Source: Pollenia angustigena (Eukaryota > Arthropoda > Insecta > Diptera > Polleniidae). Taken from it: a stretch of 64,000 bases of DNA. How positions within the stretch are numbered: the stretch's first letter is position 1; every line of letters begins with the position of its first letter. The notes under the pieces are model-generated. The model ran no database searches, was not told where the DNA came from, and saw only the letters and a program-made list of their open reading frames with translations. The stretch is from the NCBI GenBank assembly GCA_930367215.1, contig OV884057.1, forward strand, positions 200,063,621-200,127,620. Direction: 5' to 3'. Both the position numbers and the translations under genes were made by a program. This document shows, in pieces, positions 22,043 to 33,090 of this stretch.

Positions 22043-23265
22043 CTAAACGGGTTTGTGATAAGTCTTTACGGTTTAAGGCGTACTAATGTATTTTATGAGA
22101 GTGGAGTGGTATGATTTCTAGTCATATATAACGAAATTGTGCAAAATCTCATATCAATATTTGGATTTCGCCTATATTAATGTAAGTAATGTAATGTAAC
22201 AAAATTATCAATTATTTCTGGTTGTTGCTGATTTTGTATTTTAACTCTGTTGTTACTGAGCCGATTTTGCTGTTTTTCAATATCAAACTGCTTAGGATAA
22301 CTGGCTCAATCGACTACTCATGGACCCAGTATATATTTATACTTTATGGGGTCTTAGACGAACAATAAACAAGTTAAATGAGAAATTCTACTCTTTACAT
22401 ATTTCAAGCAAGCCATTGCCAGCATTTATAGGAAAACAATTCCGCAAGCATGCTTCGCTTTGGGGATATCTTTAAAGCTGACTCTATTTCTTATCTTTCT
22501 AAATGACCTCCTTTGTCAAACTTCCAACCCTATCTACTCTTTTGCAGATGACAGCAACCTTTGCCATTCGTACTCATTCGAGTGCAGACCAAGCGTATCC
22601 GATGTCGTTGCTATGAGGCAGAATATGAATGATACGCTTGGCCGAGACCTTGACATAGTCCCGGAATGGGGTCGTGCAAATAGGGTCGATTTTAATGCCC
22701 GAAAAACCCAATGTTGCGTGCTGACGCATAAACGCGCGACAAACCAAGGTGCCTCATCTGTATATATGGGTGGTATAATTATTGAGGAATCAGAATTTCT
22801 TGATGTTCTGGGCATGAGGAGACAATGTGACGTCCGATGGACTGAATATATATTCAAGGTGTCGAAAGAAGTATTCAAGTGCCTCGGTTTTCTAAGACGG
22901 TGTAGGATGTACTTCACTAAATCTGATCTCCTTACTATTTATACCACCTATAACCGACCGCGTATGGAATACAACTCTCATGTGTGGGCCGGTGCTTCAA
23001 AGTCTATTTTGGAGCTTCTCGACCGCGTGCAGGAGAGGGCGAGGGTTCTCATTGGTGACAGTGGGGTAACCAATTCTATTGATTCCCTTGAGCACCGTCG
23101 CAATGTGGGTTGTATTTGCCTGTTTTATCGTTACTATAATGGGATGTGTTCCGACGAAATCAGGGATCTGGTTCCCGAAACCCGTACATTTGTTCGTAAT
23201 ACACGTTTTTCCTCAAGAGCCCATCCTTATCTGGTCGATTGGCAGGTGAATCGTACAACGCATTA
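22043..23265 (+). mobile_element. Tandem duplication copy 1 (dispersed repeat plus LINE fragment)
   Basis: 22043-23265 and 23266 onward are near-identical direct copies with ~1.22 kb spacing. Each starts CTAAACGGGTTTGTGATA. The first ~310 bp is a reverse-strand copy of the dispersed repeat seen at 37140-37400. The remainder is LINE reverse-transcriptase sequence. Copy 1 stops abruptly inside the LINE frame at CATTAC, where copy 2 begins. The overlap TAC shared by both breakpoints suggests microhomology-mediated duplication. Confidence 0.85.
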
Positions 23266-23269
23266 CTAA
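22460..23269 (+). pseudogene. LINE reverse transcriptase C-terminal part, truncated copy 1
   Basis: The 269-codon frame covers the reverse-transcriptase palm onward. LTLFLIFLNDLL is the motif-B tail, and IYSFADDSNLCHSY is motif C with the FADD catalytic aspartates. Then follow the thumb and the post-RT region (YIFKVSKEVFKCLGFLRRC, RPRMEYNSHVWAGASKS, RVQERARVLIGDS). The upstream frame that should encode endonuclease and RT fingers is replaced by a non-coding dispersed repeat, so the LINE is 5'-truncated. The 3' end is lost at the duplication breakpoint. The post-RT sequence style is that of jockey/CR1-type LINEs, and the clade is inferred. Only four residues differ from copy 2 over this length (V/I, M/I, L/I, Q/K). 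Confidence 0.85.
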
Positions 23270-24709
23270 ACGGGTTTGTGATAGTCTTTACGGTTTAAGG
23301 CGTACTAATGTGTTCTATGAGAGTGGAGTGGTATGATTTCTAGTCATATATAACGAAATTGTGCAAAATCTCATATCAATATTTGGATTTCGCCTATATT
23401 AAAGTTAGTTTTTAAAACAAATTTATCAATTATTTCTGGTGGTTGCTGATTTTGTATTTTAACTCTGCTGTTACTGAGCCGATTTTGCTGTTTTTCAATA
23501 TCAAACTGCTTAGGATAACTGGCTCAATCGACTACTCATGGACCCAGTATATATTTATACTTTATGGGGTCTTAGACGAACAATAAACAAGTTAAATGAG
23601 AAATTCTACTCTTTACAGATTTCAAGCAAGCCATTGCCAGCATTTATAGGAAAACAAATCCGCAAGCATGCTTCGCTTTGGGGATATCTTTAAAGCTGAC
23701 TCTATTTCTTATCTTTCTAAATGACCTCCTTTGTCAAACTTCCAACCCTATCTACTCTTTTGCAGATGACAGCAACCTTTGCCATTCGTACTCATTCGAG
23801 TGCAGACCAAGCGTATCCGATGTCGTTGCTATGAGGCAGAATATGAATGATACGCTTGGCCGAGACCTTGACATAGTCCCGGAATGGGGTCGTGCAAATA
23901 GGGTCGATTTTAATGCCCGAAAAACCCAATGTTGCGTGCTGACGCATAAACGCGCGACAAACCAAGGTGCCTCATCTATATATATGGGTGGTATAATTAT
24001 TGAGGAATCAGAATTTCTTGATGTTCTGGGCATGAGGAGACAATGTGACGTCCGATGGACTGAATATATATTCAAGGTGTCGAAAGAAGTATTCAAGTGC
24101 CTCGGTTTTCTAAGACGGTGTAGGATATACTTCACTAAATCTGATATCCTTACTATTTATACCACCTATAACCGACCGCGTATGGAATACAACTCTCATG
24201 TGTGGGCCGGTGCTTCAAAGTCTATTTTGGAGCTTCTCGACCGCGTGAAGGAGAGGGCGAGGGTTCTCATTGGTGACAGTGGGGTAACCAATTCTATTGA
24301 TTCCCTTGAGCACCGTCGCAATGTGGGTTGTATTTGCCTGTTTTATCGTTACTATAATGGGATGTGTTCCGACGAAATCAGGGATCTGGTTCCCGAAACC
24401 CGTACATTTGTTCGTAATACACGTTTTTCCTCAAGAGCCCATCCTTATCTGGTCGATTGGCAGGTGAATCGTACAACGCATTACAGAGAGAATTCGTTTT
24501 TTTCCTGGACTGTTCGTATGTGGAATAACCTTCCTGCAGAAGTCTTCCCTCTCACTTGCAACATGATTAAGTTAAAATCGAATGTTTACAAACACTACTC
24601 CCTCTATCCTCCTTCCCATAACCTATTTCCCTAGTTCCAACACAATGCAATGCATTAGTAGGGGTCATCCCCTGAGTGCTGGTCCTAACAATAAAAAAAA
24701 AAAAAAAAA
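23266..24709 (+). mobile_element. Tandem duplication copy 2 with LINE 3' end and poly(A)
   Basis: It repeats 22043-23265 and then continues through the rest of the LINE frame, a 3' UTR (CAATGCAATGCATTAGTAGG ... CTGAGTGCTGGTCCTAACAA) and a poly(A) run at about 24692-24709. The same 3' UTR type is present on the minus strand at 52185-52295, so the family is dispersed in this locus. Confidence 0.85.
23678..24634 (+). pseudogene. LINE reverse transcriptase C-terminal part, copy 2
   Basis: The 318-codon frame matches that of copy 1 and continues to its natural stop: FFSWTVRMWNNLPAEVFPLT then a basic tail ending HYSLYPPSHNLFP. The FADD motif is intact, but endonuclease and RT motifs 0-A are missing, so the protein cannot support retrotransposition. 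The first codon used here is internal. The reading frame simply opens where the LINE is joined to unrelated sequence. Confidence 0.85.
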
Positions 24710-24715
24710 TTTAAA

Positions 24716-25110
24716 AACTGGTAACTTTCTTAGTAGATCTGGAAGAGTTGTTCACAAATGTCTAGAAGCTAGCAGAGGATGTGGCCCTCATTATAAATGA
24801 ACGCGAAACTAAATACATGGTAATGTCACTAAATAACAGTAGACGACAAGTACAAAATGTTCAAATTGGATCCAGAAACTTTGAAGGCTTTCTTTACCTG
24901 GGCGCTCTCCTGAAGAAAGATTGCAAATTGCCCAGAGGATCCAAATTAGTTCCAATAACGTGTAAACTAAATATTAACAACCCCTAATTCGACTAAGTGC
25001 TACGTATGGATAAGAAACGTGGTCCATGAGGGCTAACGAATATCAGCAGCAAAGAATATTTGAAAGAAAAATCCTACGCAAAATATTTGCCTCAATTCAC
25101 GACTAACAAT
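24716..25110 (+). pseudogene. Second, more decayed LINE reverse-transcriptase relic
   Basis: Right after the poly(A) tract, the frame at 24781-24987 reads INERETKYMVMSLNNSRRQV and NFEGFLYLGALLKKDCKL, corresponding to the RT thumb region (N-x-x-K-T-K-Y-M and Y-L-G). A shifted segment near 25025-25080 reads MRANEYQQQRIFERKILRKI, typical of the end of the post-RT region. Several stops and deletions interrupt it. It differs from the neighbouring duplicated LINE, so it represents another family, perhaps RTE- or I-like (uncertain). Confidence 0.7.
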
Positions 25111-26190
25111 CCTAAACAAAAAGTACCGATTTAGTTTATTTGCTTTTAAGCCATACAAGTAATAATTAATGGCGTTGGTTAAAAATAGCTCTTTTACACA
25201 TATTAACCCTCTCATGCAACTCAAGTCCTTGGGACAGCTTTTCTTTTTTTTTCAAAAATTAAATAAGAAACACAAAAACGATTTGCTTATGTTCAAAAAG
25301 CAGCACTGAAAAAAAGTCTTAATTTTTTGTTTTTGTAATATTATGTTTTGCAAAAGTTAACCGTTAGAAATGAAAAATTTGCTTTAAAAATACAACATAC
25401 AACAAATTCATAACATTGTTAAATAAAATTATCCCTTAAACATACCAACAATAATATGAAACAACTACGCCTAAATTGCTGCAATATTAAAAATCAAATT
25501 ACATCCATTACACGTAATTCTTCCTTAGATAATCTTTAACTGCCCTCTACAGTTTGTAGATAAATAATGTTTTATCGTTAAGTTAAGGATTAATCAAAAA
25601 TTGCTTAAATTTTTTTATATACAATTTGTTTAATTTAACGCTGTTTTTTTACTTTGCTCACTTTCTTTAGACAACAGCAGGATTTATGTCTACCGGCTTA
25701 TAATTCAAGTGCCAGCATAATATTAAAAACCTTTTATATTTTTTAGTTGTTTTCGCAAAATGTTGACTTGTTTTTAGGCTCTTTCGTTTATTTGTTCATT
25801 CGTTTGTAAGTTTTTGTTATCTTCCCTTGAGTAATTTTTTTTTTTCCAGTGAACAACGGCACAGATGACAAATTATGGCTGGCAGTGCAGGAGAGGGGCA
25901 AAAGGGATGCATGAGAAAAAAAAGGATTTAATGTTACTCATAAATAATGTCATGATTATAAAAAGCTTTCAACGTTTTATATTTATATTCTGTCTGTCTT
26001 ACTACAAGGCAAATTATTAAAAAATTGGTTTTGTAAGTTGTTTGTAAGAACTGATATATGAAAAACAAAAATTTTAAGTTACCATTATACGAATTTAGTT
26101 AATCACTAGCAGTGATTATATAGGAGTTTAAGTTAATATTCATTTATTAAAAAAACAAACAAATAAAAAAAAAAAAAAATAATATACAAA
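25111..26190. other. AT-rich stretch, no gene seen
   Basis: No domain-bearing frame or RNA gene was recognised. An A-rich run lies at about 26165-26180. Confidence 0.5.
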
Positions 26191-26199
26191 AAAATTAAA

Positions 26200-26735
26200 A
26201 AATTTCCTAGGCGCTGCAGCAGCCAAATTTAAGAATTTTATTAACCGCCATATATGTTTGGTTGATATGTATAAATTTGGCTGCTGCAGCGCCTAGGCTG
26301 CCCCTAGATAGGTAAAATGTATGACCAACCCTACTTTATTTTTCATCTAAATCATTTATTTTTAAGATGCCCACCCGCTATCTCCATTCCTTAAGGGTGC
26401 TCCCATACAAAATAGTCAATTCAGATAAGAAATATATTAAAGAAAAAGCCCCATAACTACCAAGGAAATGCCCCTAGGGGAATAAAATGTATGACCGGCC
26501 TCCATTAGTTTTTTGTTCTTAACATTAAAACATGCTTGCCATATATTTCCACCCATTAGGGGTGCTCCCATACAAATATGGCCGTTTAATGAAATTCTTA
26601 AATTTGGCCCCTGCAGCGCCATGGAAGCCTCTAGATGGGTAAAATGTATGATCAACACCACTTTAATTTTTATCTCATACATACCTACGCGCTATCTCTA
26701 TTTCTAAAGGGGGCTCCCATACAAAATGTTCAATG
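26200..26735 (+). repeat. Diverged ~440-bp tandem array, left part
   Basis: Two alternating ~220-bp subunits share TAAAATGTATGACC, a CC-rich block and GGGTGCTCCCATACAAA. One carries the GGC(C)xCTGCAGCGCC block and the other a GCCCCATAACTxCC block. The array resumes at 27466-27605 after element B. Confidence 0.7.
26206..26297. repeat. Perfect 26-bp inverted repeat (hairpin)
   Basis: CCTAGGCGCTGCAGCAGCCA and the next six bases (26206-26231) are exactly complementary to 26272-26297, with a 40-base loop. The neighbouring homologous unit near 26600 carries only one version of the CTGCAGCGCC block, so the hairpin is specific to this unit. Confidence 0.9.
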
Positions 26736-26744
26736 CAGACTACA

Positions 26745-27445
26745 CTGATAGAAAAGGCGTCATAACGTTGATGTATTTTGACATCACTACTATGACAAGT
26801 GTCTTCGTTTTTGACCCCATGACACTTTTCATCATGGTGATGTCAATCTTAACATCAGTTGGCCAAAATGTCATCAGGGTCAAATTGAAATTATGTCATC
26901 AATGGGATGACACATCGGCGTCACAGAAATGACGAACATGTTCTTAGTGCGATGACGCAGTTACATCGGAAAAATGACACATTAGCATCAATTTAAAAAC
27001 AGTTTGTCATTTGGAACTGACTTAAGTCAAAGTGAGAGAATATTATTATTTACTTACCCGTTACATATGTTTGTTTCAAGTTTGTTGAATTACGACCTTT
27101 GTTAACAGCAGAACTCTCAACAACAAGACACCAGCACCATGCTCCATATGGTTTTCGTAATCATTCTACTTTAAAAATTTGATGTATTTAACTAAATAAC
27201 TTTAAAAAAAAGAATATAGGAATTTTTGCTTCTTATAATACGTTGTAATCATGAAAATAATGTTAATTATATACAAAATGTGGCATCGAATTGATGTCAC
27301 TATAGTCATAAAATAGATGACACGTAAAAAATGGCAAAATGGTACGAAGACGTTAGTCATTGGATTGATGCTACTTTTTGCATCATTGATGCCATTTGTA
27401 GTAACATTGATGTCACATTTCTGATGTTAGGTCATCATCAATATA
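26745..27445. mobile_element. Foldback-like element B: TGTCATC-repeat arms around the shared core
   Basis: The left part (26745-27020) is packed with TGTCATC/GATGACA and GATGTCA words. The right part (27250-27445) carries the same words in inverted arrangement, for example GTCTTCGT at 26801 against ACGAAGAC at 27344. The core (27029-27205) matches the core of element A: AGAGAATATTATTATTTACT, TTAACAGCAGAACTCTCAA, AAGACACCAGCA, TTTGATGTATTTAACTAAAT. The element splits the ~440-bp array. There is no coding capacity. Confidence 0.75.
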
Positions 27446-27465
27446 TATATATATATATATATATA
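27441..27465. repeat. (AT)n microsatellite
   Basis: About twelve TA dinucleotides at the right edge of element B. Confidence 0.9.
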
Positions 27466-27605
27466 TTTAAGAAAAAGTCCCATAAATGCCCAGGATGGCC
27501 CCTAGTGGGATAAAATATGTGACCGACCTCAATTAGTTTTTTGTCGTTAACATTTTTCTTTCTATCACCACTTTTTAGGGGGGCTCCCATACAAATATTG
27601 CGTTT
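27466..27605 (+). repeat. Diverged ~440-bp tandem array, right part
   Basis: AAGAAAAAGTCCCATAA, GCCCCTAGTGGGATAAAATA and GGGGGCTCCCATACAAATAT match 26440-26580, so this is the continuation of the array interrupted by element B. Confidence 0.75.
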
Positions 27606-28948
27606 TATGAAATTCTTAAATTAAATTAATATTAAAATTTTTTGACTTTTGTGAATAAAATCAAAAGTTGCTAATTGATTTAAATCATAAATGGCTTGTT
27701 TTGTTCATAGCTTCGTTTTTTATATGTCTGTAAAAAATTGTAAGCCTAGCTGCATTTTCCAATTTTGTAGGCATTTTTAAATAACAAAAATTTCGACATT
27801 TTGATAAAAAAATTATTTTTTATTAAAAAAAAAAAAAAAAAAAAAAAAATTATATTTCTAAAACGACTGCGCATATTAAAAAAAGTTTAACTAAGTTTAA
27901 AAGGAAATTTAATTTTTTTGTTTATTTAATAAACTAAACCCTTTATGAATTACGCGAATATATGTTGTGCAACCTCCTCCATTTTCGAAATAACTGTATA
28001 TCTCGAAAACAAGAGCTAACCTAAAAAAAAAACGGTGGGCACCATTGGGTTCGGCGTACCCGAATTATTCTAAAACGCCATGTGCCCGGCTTGTCTAGCA
28101 ACTAGCACCGTGAATTTAATGAAAAATGTTCTCTTTTATTTAAACTATTGTATTTATTTAAAAAAGTATTATTTGGTTTTCGTTTTACTTTTGAACCTTT
28201 GTTTTGTAGAAACTCTATAAAAAACATGTCTTCTTCTAAAAAAGTTCTTTTATAAAGCCATCCTTTGTATGGCAAATAAAATTCGTTGCACACCATTTAC
28301 ATCCTTAAAATTTTTTCGGTATCATCAACTGTAATCGCCTATTTATCATTTAAACAACGTAAAAGGTACTTTTTTTTCTTAATATTTACTTTCCACTAAG
28401 TTCAGGAAGAATGTTAAGTGGGAAAATATGAAAATGAACAGCAAAAAAAGAAAACCCACAGAAAAAGGTAGTTACAAAAATTACCAAACGGAACGAAAGA
28501 CAGGTTGAGCCTTTTGTTAACAAACTTTTTAAACAAACAGATTTATTAATAATGCCATTTTAATTTAAAACTTAATCACTCTGGGTTACTGCATGAAAAA
28601 AGTATGTTGTGTCTATGAAAACCACGCCTTAAATGTCAATCTTTTATGCTATGATGACACATTAACATACTGCCATAATCATACAGCCACTGACACAGAT
28701 GAGGACACCAGCACTTTATCTTCTTCTTCTTCATTGAAACCGCATCGATTAGGATGATTTAAATGTTATTTATGTGAAAATATGAAGAAAAAAAACAAAA
28801 GTGTGTATTAGGGTGGCATGTATCTTACAAGATTAAAAGTAGTTTACCAAATATATTTTTTGGCTTATCAAAAAATAGCGATAAGCAGCGAAAACGAAAA
28901 TATGCAATTACATGTATTTCCTTGTGCGACCAATGAAGACAGAAACAA
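27606..28948. other. AT-rich stretch, no gene seen
   Basis: It contains an A tract of about 27 residues (about 27823-27849) and a short GC-richer patch at 28033-28115. Frames here are short and unrecognisable. Confidence 0.5.
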
Positions 28949-29056
28949 TGGCCCATATTCTTAGTCAAAAATAAAGTCGTCTTTAAGTTAAAATCGGCTT
29001 TAAATAATGTCAATTACATTGTTTTAAAGTCGACTTTATTTTTGACCTATGGGCCA
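28949..29056. mobile_element. Short palindromic MITE
   Basis: TGGCCCATA at 28949-28957, followed by TCAAAAATAAAGTCG, is mirrored by CGACTTTATTTTTGA and TATGGGCCA ending at 29056. Nearly the whole 108-bp element is an inverted repeat. No clear target duplication was found. Confidence 0.75.
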
Positions 29057-29645
29057 ATATATTATCCGTTTTAGAGCTTTTTCTGAATTTTGGCATCGAT
29101 TTGTTAGTGCATATTTTTTCGTATTTTACCCTTTGCAGCATGTTTTTGCATAATTTAGTTAAAGGCAGTTTTTTGAGGTTTATAGTGCATATTTCACTTT
29201 TTTGAAGCATATTTTGATACATGTTCAATTTAATTAGATGCCTAAAAATGCTTCCGCAGCGAATAAATTTTTTTTTTTTGAAATTCTAGTTAACGGATGG
29301 CTTCTCTGTTTTGAATATCTATCTGTTAGCCTAACGTGTTGCTTAAACTTTACCATGTATCGTTGGCTTAATATAGAAAAGGCGTATCTACATTTTTTTC
29401 GAAATCGCGTTTTTAATGTATTCGGTAGACCACTGTCAAATACACCTCCCTTAAAAAAAAAACTAATAGGCTATGATCGCAAATAACGGATTTATAGTCA
29501 TATAAAAAAAGCGCTAACTCTTTGGAATTTTTTTGTTTTTAAGAAAAAAGCCCTAAGTCATTTAAAGTTGTGTCTATTGTTATTGTTTTGCTTTTGCATC
29601 AGAGAAATGCAAAAATCACTAGTTTTTCTTGATTTACTCATACGC

Positions 29646-30916
29646 TACACGCAAAGAAAAAACATGGTTGTGGTAAACATGTTCTAAGAGCAACATATTA
29701 TGATAAGAATTATGATTGTAGTCACCATATTAAGATTATTATTGAATCATATTATGACTAAATATACTCGTACCATTACATCATAATATTTTTCCCTTAA
29801 TCATATTATTATTCTGTTAATCAAACTAAGTTAAGAAGTTACCAAATTATTGTCATGTTAATCATAATTAGTTAAGAAATTAATCATATTATTGTCATGT
29901 TAATCATAATAAATTTAGAAGCAATCATATTATGATACAGCACCTTTCATAGCTGCCATAAAAATACAAAATAAATTAAAATATTTTTGAATCGATTTTT
30001 TATTTTGTGGCTTTTTACAATTTTTCTTAATGTTAATCAAATAGCGGAGTTCAATATAAGGCTTGCAAAACAGCAAATGAAAAATCTGTGGTTTCCATGG
30101 GCAACCGCGTGTGTCCATTTTTTCGATTTTAAGATGTTGATGCCATATTGCCTAATTTTGAACGCTCTTTACATTTTTTTGAAAAAAGATGGATCAATTC
30201 CGATTTTTAACGTAATGAAAAAGTTTAAAATGTGCAATATCCAGCCCATAGTTTGATCTAGAATGGTTTTTCGGCTTTCCTGAAAAATTTGTTTTAAGCC
30301 ATACGCGGTTGCCCATGAAAACCACAGAAATATCGTAGCTCTTTTATAAAACATAACGAAATCTCTGTGTGTTTTGTTGTTGGATTTTACAAAAAAACTA
30401 TGATATTTTGCATTTGCACTATTACATCAATAATACTTGAATGAACTCCGCTTATATTTTAATTTCTTTAAACTTATTTGTTTTTTGGAATTTTATCTTT
30501 AAATTGTTTAACCGCTCACAAATAAAAAAAAACGACACAATTTCTTCAAAATTATTTTACAAATGGCGCTAACACAATATGATTAGAGTAAAAATAGTTT
30601 GATTGCATCTTTAACATAATATGATAAATGTTTAGAAAGTTATCATGTTATGGCTATTACTTATCATGATATGGTTGTGAGAAATAAAATATGTTTAGAA
30701 AGTTATCATAATTAACTTGTTAGAAAAATAATTATTTTTCGGTCAACAATGCTCAAATTCATAATTGCGATAAACATTGATATGTTTACAGTAACTATAA
30801 TATTGTTAATATTAAATAAAAATAACAATTATTTGTGTACGACAACAATATATTGTTACACTAAACATAGTGTTGTTGCCGTAACCATGCCCAACCATAT
30901 TTTTTCTCTGCGTGTA
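29646..30916 (+). mobile_element. TA-duplicating (Tc1/mariner-like) non-autonomous element, copy 1
   Basis: The element runs 29648-30914 between TA dinucleotides. The ends are CACGCAAAGAAAAAACATGG and, on the other strand, CACGCAGAGAAAAAATATGG. The interior is dominated by AATCATATTATG-type repeats. It also holds an internal inverted repeat (30085-30110 against 30302-30327, containing TGGGCAACCGCGT). No transposase is encoded. A second copy in the opposite orientation lies at 57301-58606. Confidence 0.85.
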
Positions 30917-30966
30917 CATGTATTGTTAGGCACTTAAGGAATTTTCATGCTCGATCGCCTGAAACC

Positions 30967-31627
30967 CATCACATTATTATTTACTCGGATGGCTGCTTTC
31001 ACCAAAATTGTAATACTGTTTTGTCTAACGCCTTGTTGAATTTTTCAAAGTAAACCGAAATAAAAATTGAACAGAAGTATTTAATTATTGGTCATATGCC
31101 AATGGAATGTGATGCAACCCATTCCCTTATAGAGAGAAAAATAAATAAGAAACGAATGAACTTGCCGTCTCAATTTGTTCAACTCATTAAGGAAGCTAGT
31201 TCCATCACCTCTTTAAGCGCAGCACCATTTGCGTTATGATTTTTTTTTTAATTTCGAAAATATTTCAAAGATATAGACATCAATACGACCAGGTAAAAAT
31301 ATTGAATACTGAAAAAACTCTTTAGATATGTATACTTAAGCTTTTCTTAAATTACAGGCCGAGACATTGGAGATCATACAGTAAACATGCTTCCAGTCTT
31401 GGCGTATGACTCGTCAGGATTATTTTATTTTAAAACAAATATTACAGATGAATATTAGTTACTCCCACAGAGATCGAAGTCTACGATTGAAAATGTGTCC
31501 CCCGATTGTCTTTATAAAGAGAAAATAGCCATATCTAAAAAAAAAGTGGGACCGTTTGCAAGATATCAAAAAATTTCTACCAGCAGATTGTCACCATTTT
31601 TATGATAATTTACCTTATAAAACCTAA
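30967..31627 (+). pseudogene. DDE-type transposase relic with intron (Sola-like)
   Basis: Frame 30967-31239 reads IIIYSDGCFHQNCNTVLSNA then, after an in-frame TAA at 31051-31053, IEQKYLIIGHMPMECDATHS followed by LIERKI. The S-D-G-C-x-x-Q-N and G-H-x-x-x-E-C-D-x-x-H-x-x-I-E blocks match a transposase-like family common in insects and hydra, where the D and E are the likely catalytic residues. A GT-AG intron of 65 bp (31293-31357) joins SIRPG to RDIGDHTVNMLPVLAYDSSG. The C-terminal part (LLPQRSKS, then WDRLQDIKKFLPADC and FYDNLPYK) is split by a frameshift in an A8 run near 31545. The N-terminal region is missing. The family match is from memory. Confidence 0.65.
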
Positions 31628-31911
31628 TTTTTTTCAGTATAATAACATCTGCCTTGAAATTTGTATTTAAGTTTTCATTATTTATTTTCTTTACTTCAAA
31701 CATGAACTATTATATTAGTTTATCCTAATTTTAACTTACAACAAAAAGCCCTAACTTACATTTATTTTGAAGAAAATAAAAAACAAAAAGCTCTATCTAG
31801 AATAACTTCAAAGAATTAAGAAATAATAAAAAAAAATTACCAGTTTTTTCCTTCTCCTGAAAAGTAACGAAAAGTGCAGATACGCCTTTTCTATATTAAG
31901 CCAACGGTATG

Positions 31912-33090
31912 TATGTACAATGTTCATAAATATGTACATTTAATTTTCACTCTCCAAATGTAAGCTAATGCAGGTTGTCCTTAAACATAAATGATTTTAT
32001 ATAAATTTTCATATGATTCGAATGTGTATTCTAAGATTCTATTCGATAAAATAATTAAGTTAAAAACATAAAATTTACAATAGGCACTATCTAGTTATAA
32101 GATACAAAGAATGCTGACGAGGGCCGTAGTGGGCCAGAAAATGCATTGCATTCTGCTGGTATCTAATAGTTGTATAAATTTTCTGTACAATTTACTTCAT
32201 TGCTAGCCAAGTGATAGCTAAAGTAAGCCTCGCAATAGAAATATACAAACGAAAATTCTGATAGTGATATAAAAAAATATTCCTGGAAAATATTGAAGGA
32301 ACAAGTCTATAAAAGCTTTTAAGGATTGTAATTGGACTTAGAATACACATTCGTATAATATGAAAATTTATATAATAAATGTAACTCACCATTTTTTAAA
32401 CTGTGAAATCTTATACATAAGCAAAAATTATCGAATAAGCAATTACATATATGCGTAGAAACCTTGCCTCATCATTTAGTATACTGCTCTACTGAGAATA
32501 ACTTTTTTATGTGATTTAACGATGTCTATCCGTCCGTCTGGAAAATGTAAATCTTGTAGACAAAGTTCAAGTTGCACTTTGGTAAATTTGTTTTAATTGT
32601 ACTAAGAACGAAACATATAGTGAGAATCGGTCTAATTTCACATAGTCCCATATAAACTCCTTTCCTAAATAGACTCTTTGTGCCATAAATTATCTAATTA
32701 TGTTCGTAGTTTGATTAAATATGCCTTAAACACATTTTATTGCAAAGTTTTTTTGGAATTGGTTGATATTTGAGTATTGAAAAAAGGCTTTAAATTCTTT
32801 TTTAATGTTAATATAAATATAAAATTTTGCGACCGTAGCTAAAATCCCTTTTCAGACAAAAACAATCTCATGTAGATGGTGCATCTAGATAGTCAGCCAT
32901 ATTTCGAAAGTCGGTGTCGTGGTCGAAAGTCGTAGCCGTTTGAAAGGTTTATCGTTATCATGATAATGACAATATACAACCCATAGAAAGCTGATCGTAT
33001 TTTAGTCGTTAACGTCAGTAATAACACAAATTCGTTTAAACGACTAGTTTACGACTATTCGGTACAGATCACTCTTACATGAAATCTAAG
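31912..33090. other. Spacer with a dispersed-repeat fragment
   Basis: No gene was recognised. About 32470-32690 (TACTGCTCTACTGAG, GTCTATCCGTCCGTCTGGAAA, GAATCGGTCTAATTTCACAT, CCCATATAAACTCC) belongs to the same style of dispersed fly repeat as 37140-38350. Confidence 0.5.

Larger units (their letters stand above)
29357..31911. mobile_element. Sola-like DNA transposon (element 29361-31907, GTAT duplication)
   Basis: The ends are a perfect 29-bp inverted repeat (29361-29389 beginning CGTTGGCTTAATATAGAAAA; 31879-31907). They are flanked by a 4-bp GTAT duplication (29357-29360, 31908-31911). Four-bp duplications are typical of Sola elements. The right third carries a decayed transposase-like gene (30967-31627). 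A 1267-bp TA-duplicating element (29648-30914) inserted within it, so the original copy was about 1.28 kb and was already internally deleted. The superfamily name is inference. Confidence 0.75.

Noticed and set aside
22534..22917. 127-codon minus frame, repeated at 23752-24135
   Set aside because: Antisense shadow of the LINE reverse-transcriptase frame.
29357..31911. Treating the 29-bp inverted repeat as ends of a 2.5-kb autonomous element
   Set aside because: Half of the span is a separate TA-flanked insertion (29648-30914), so the original element was only about 1.28 kb.
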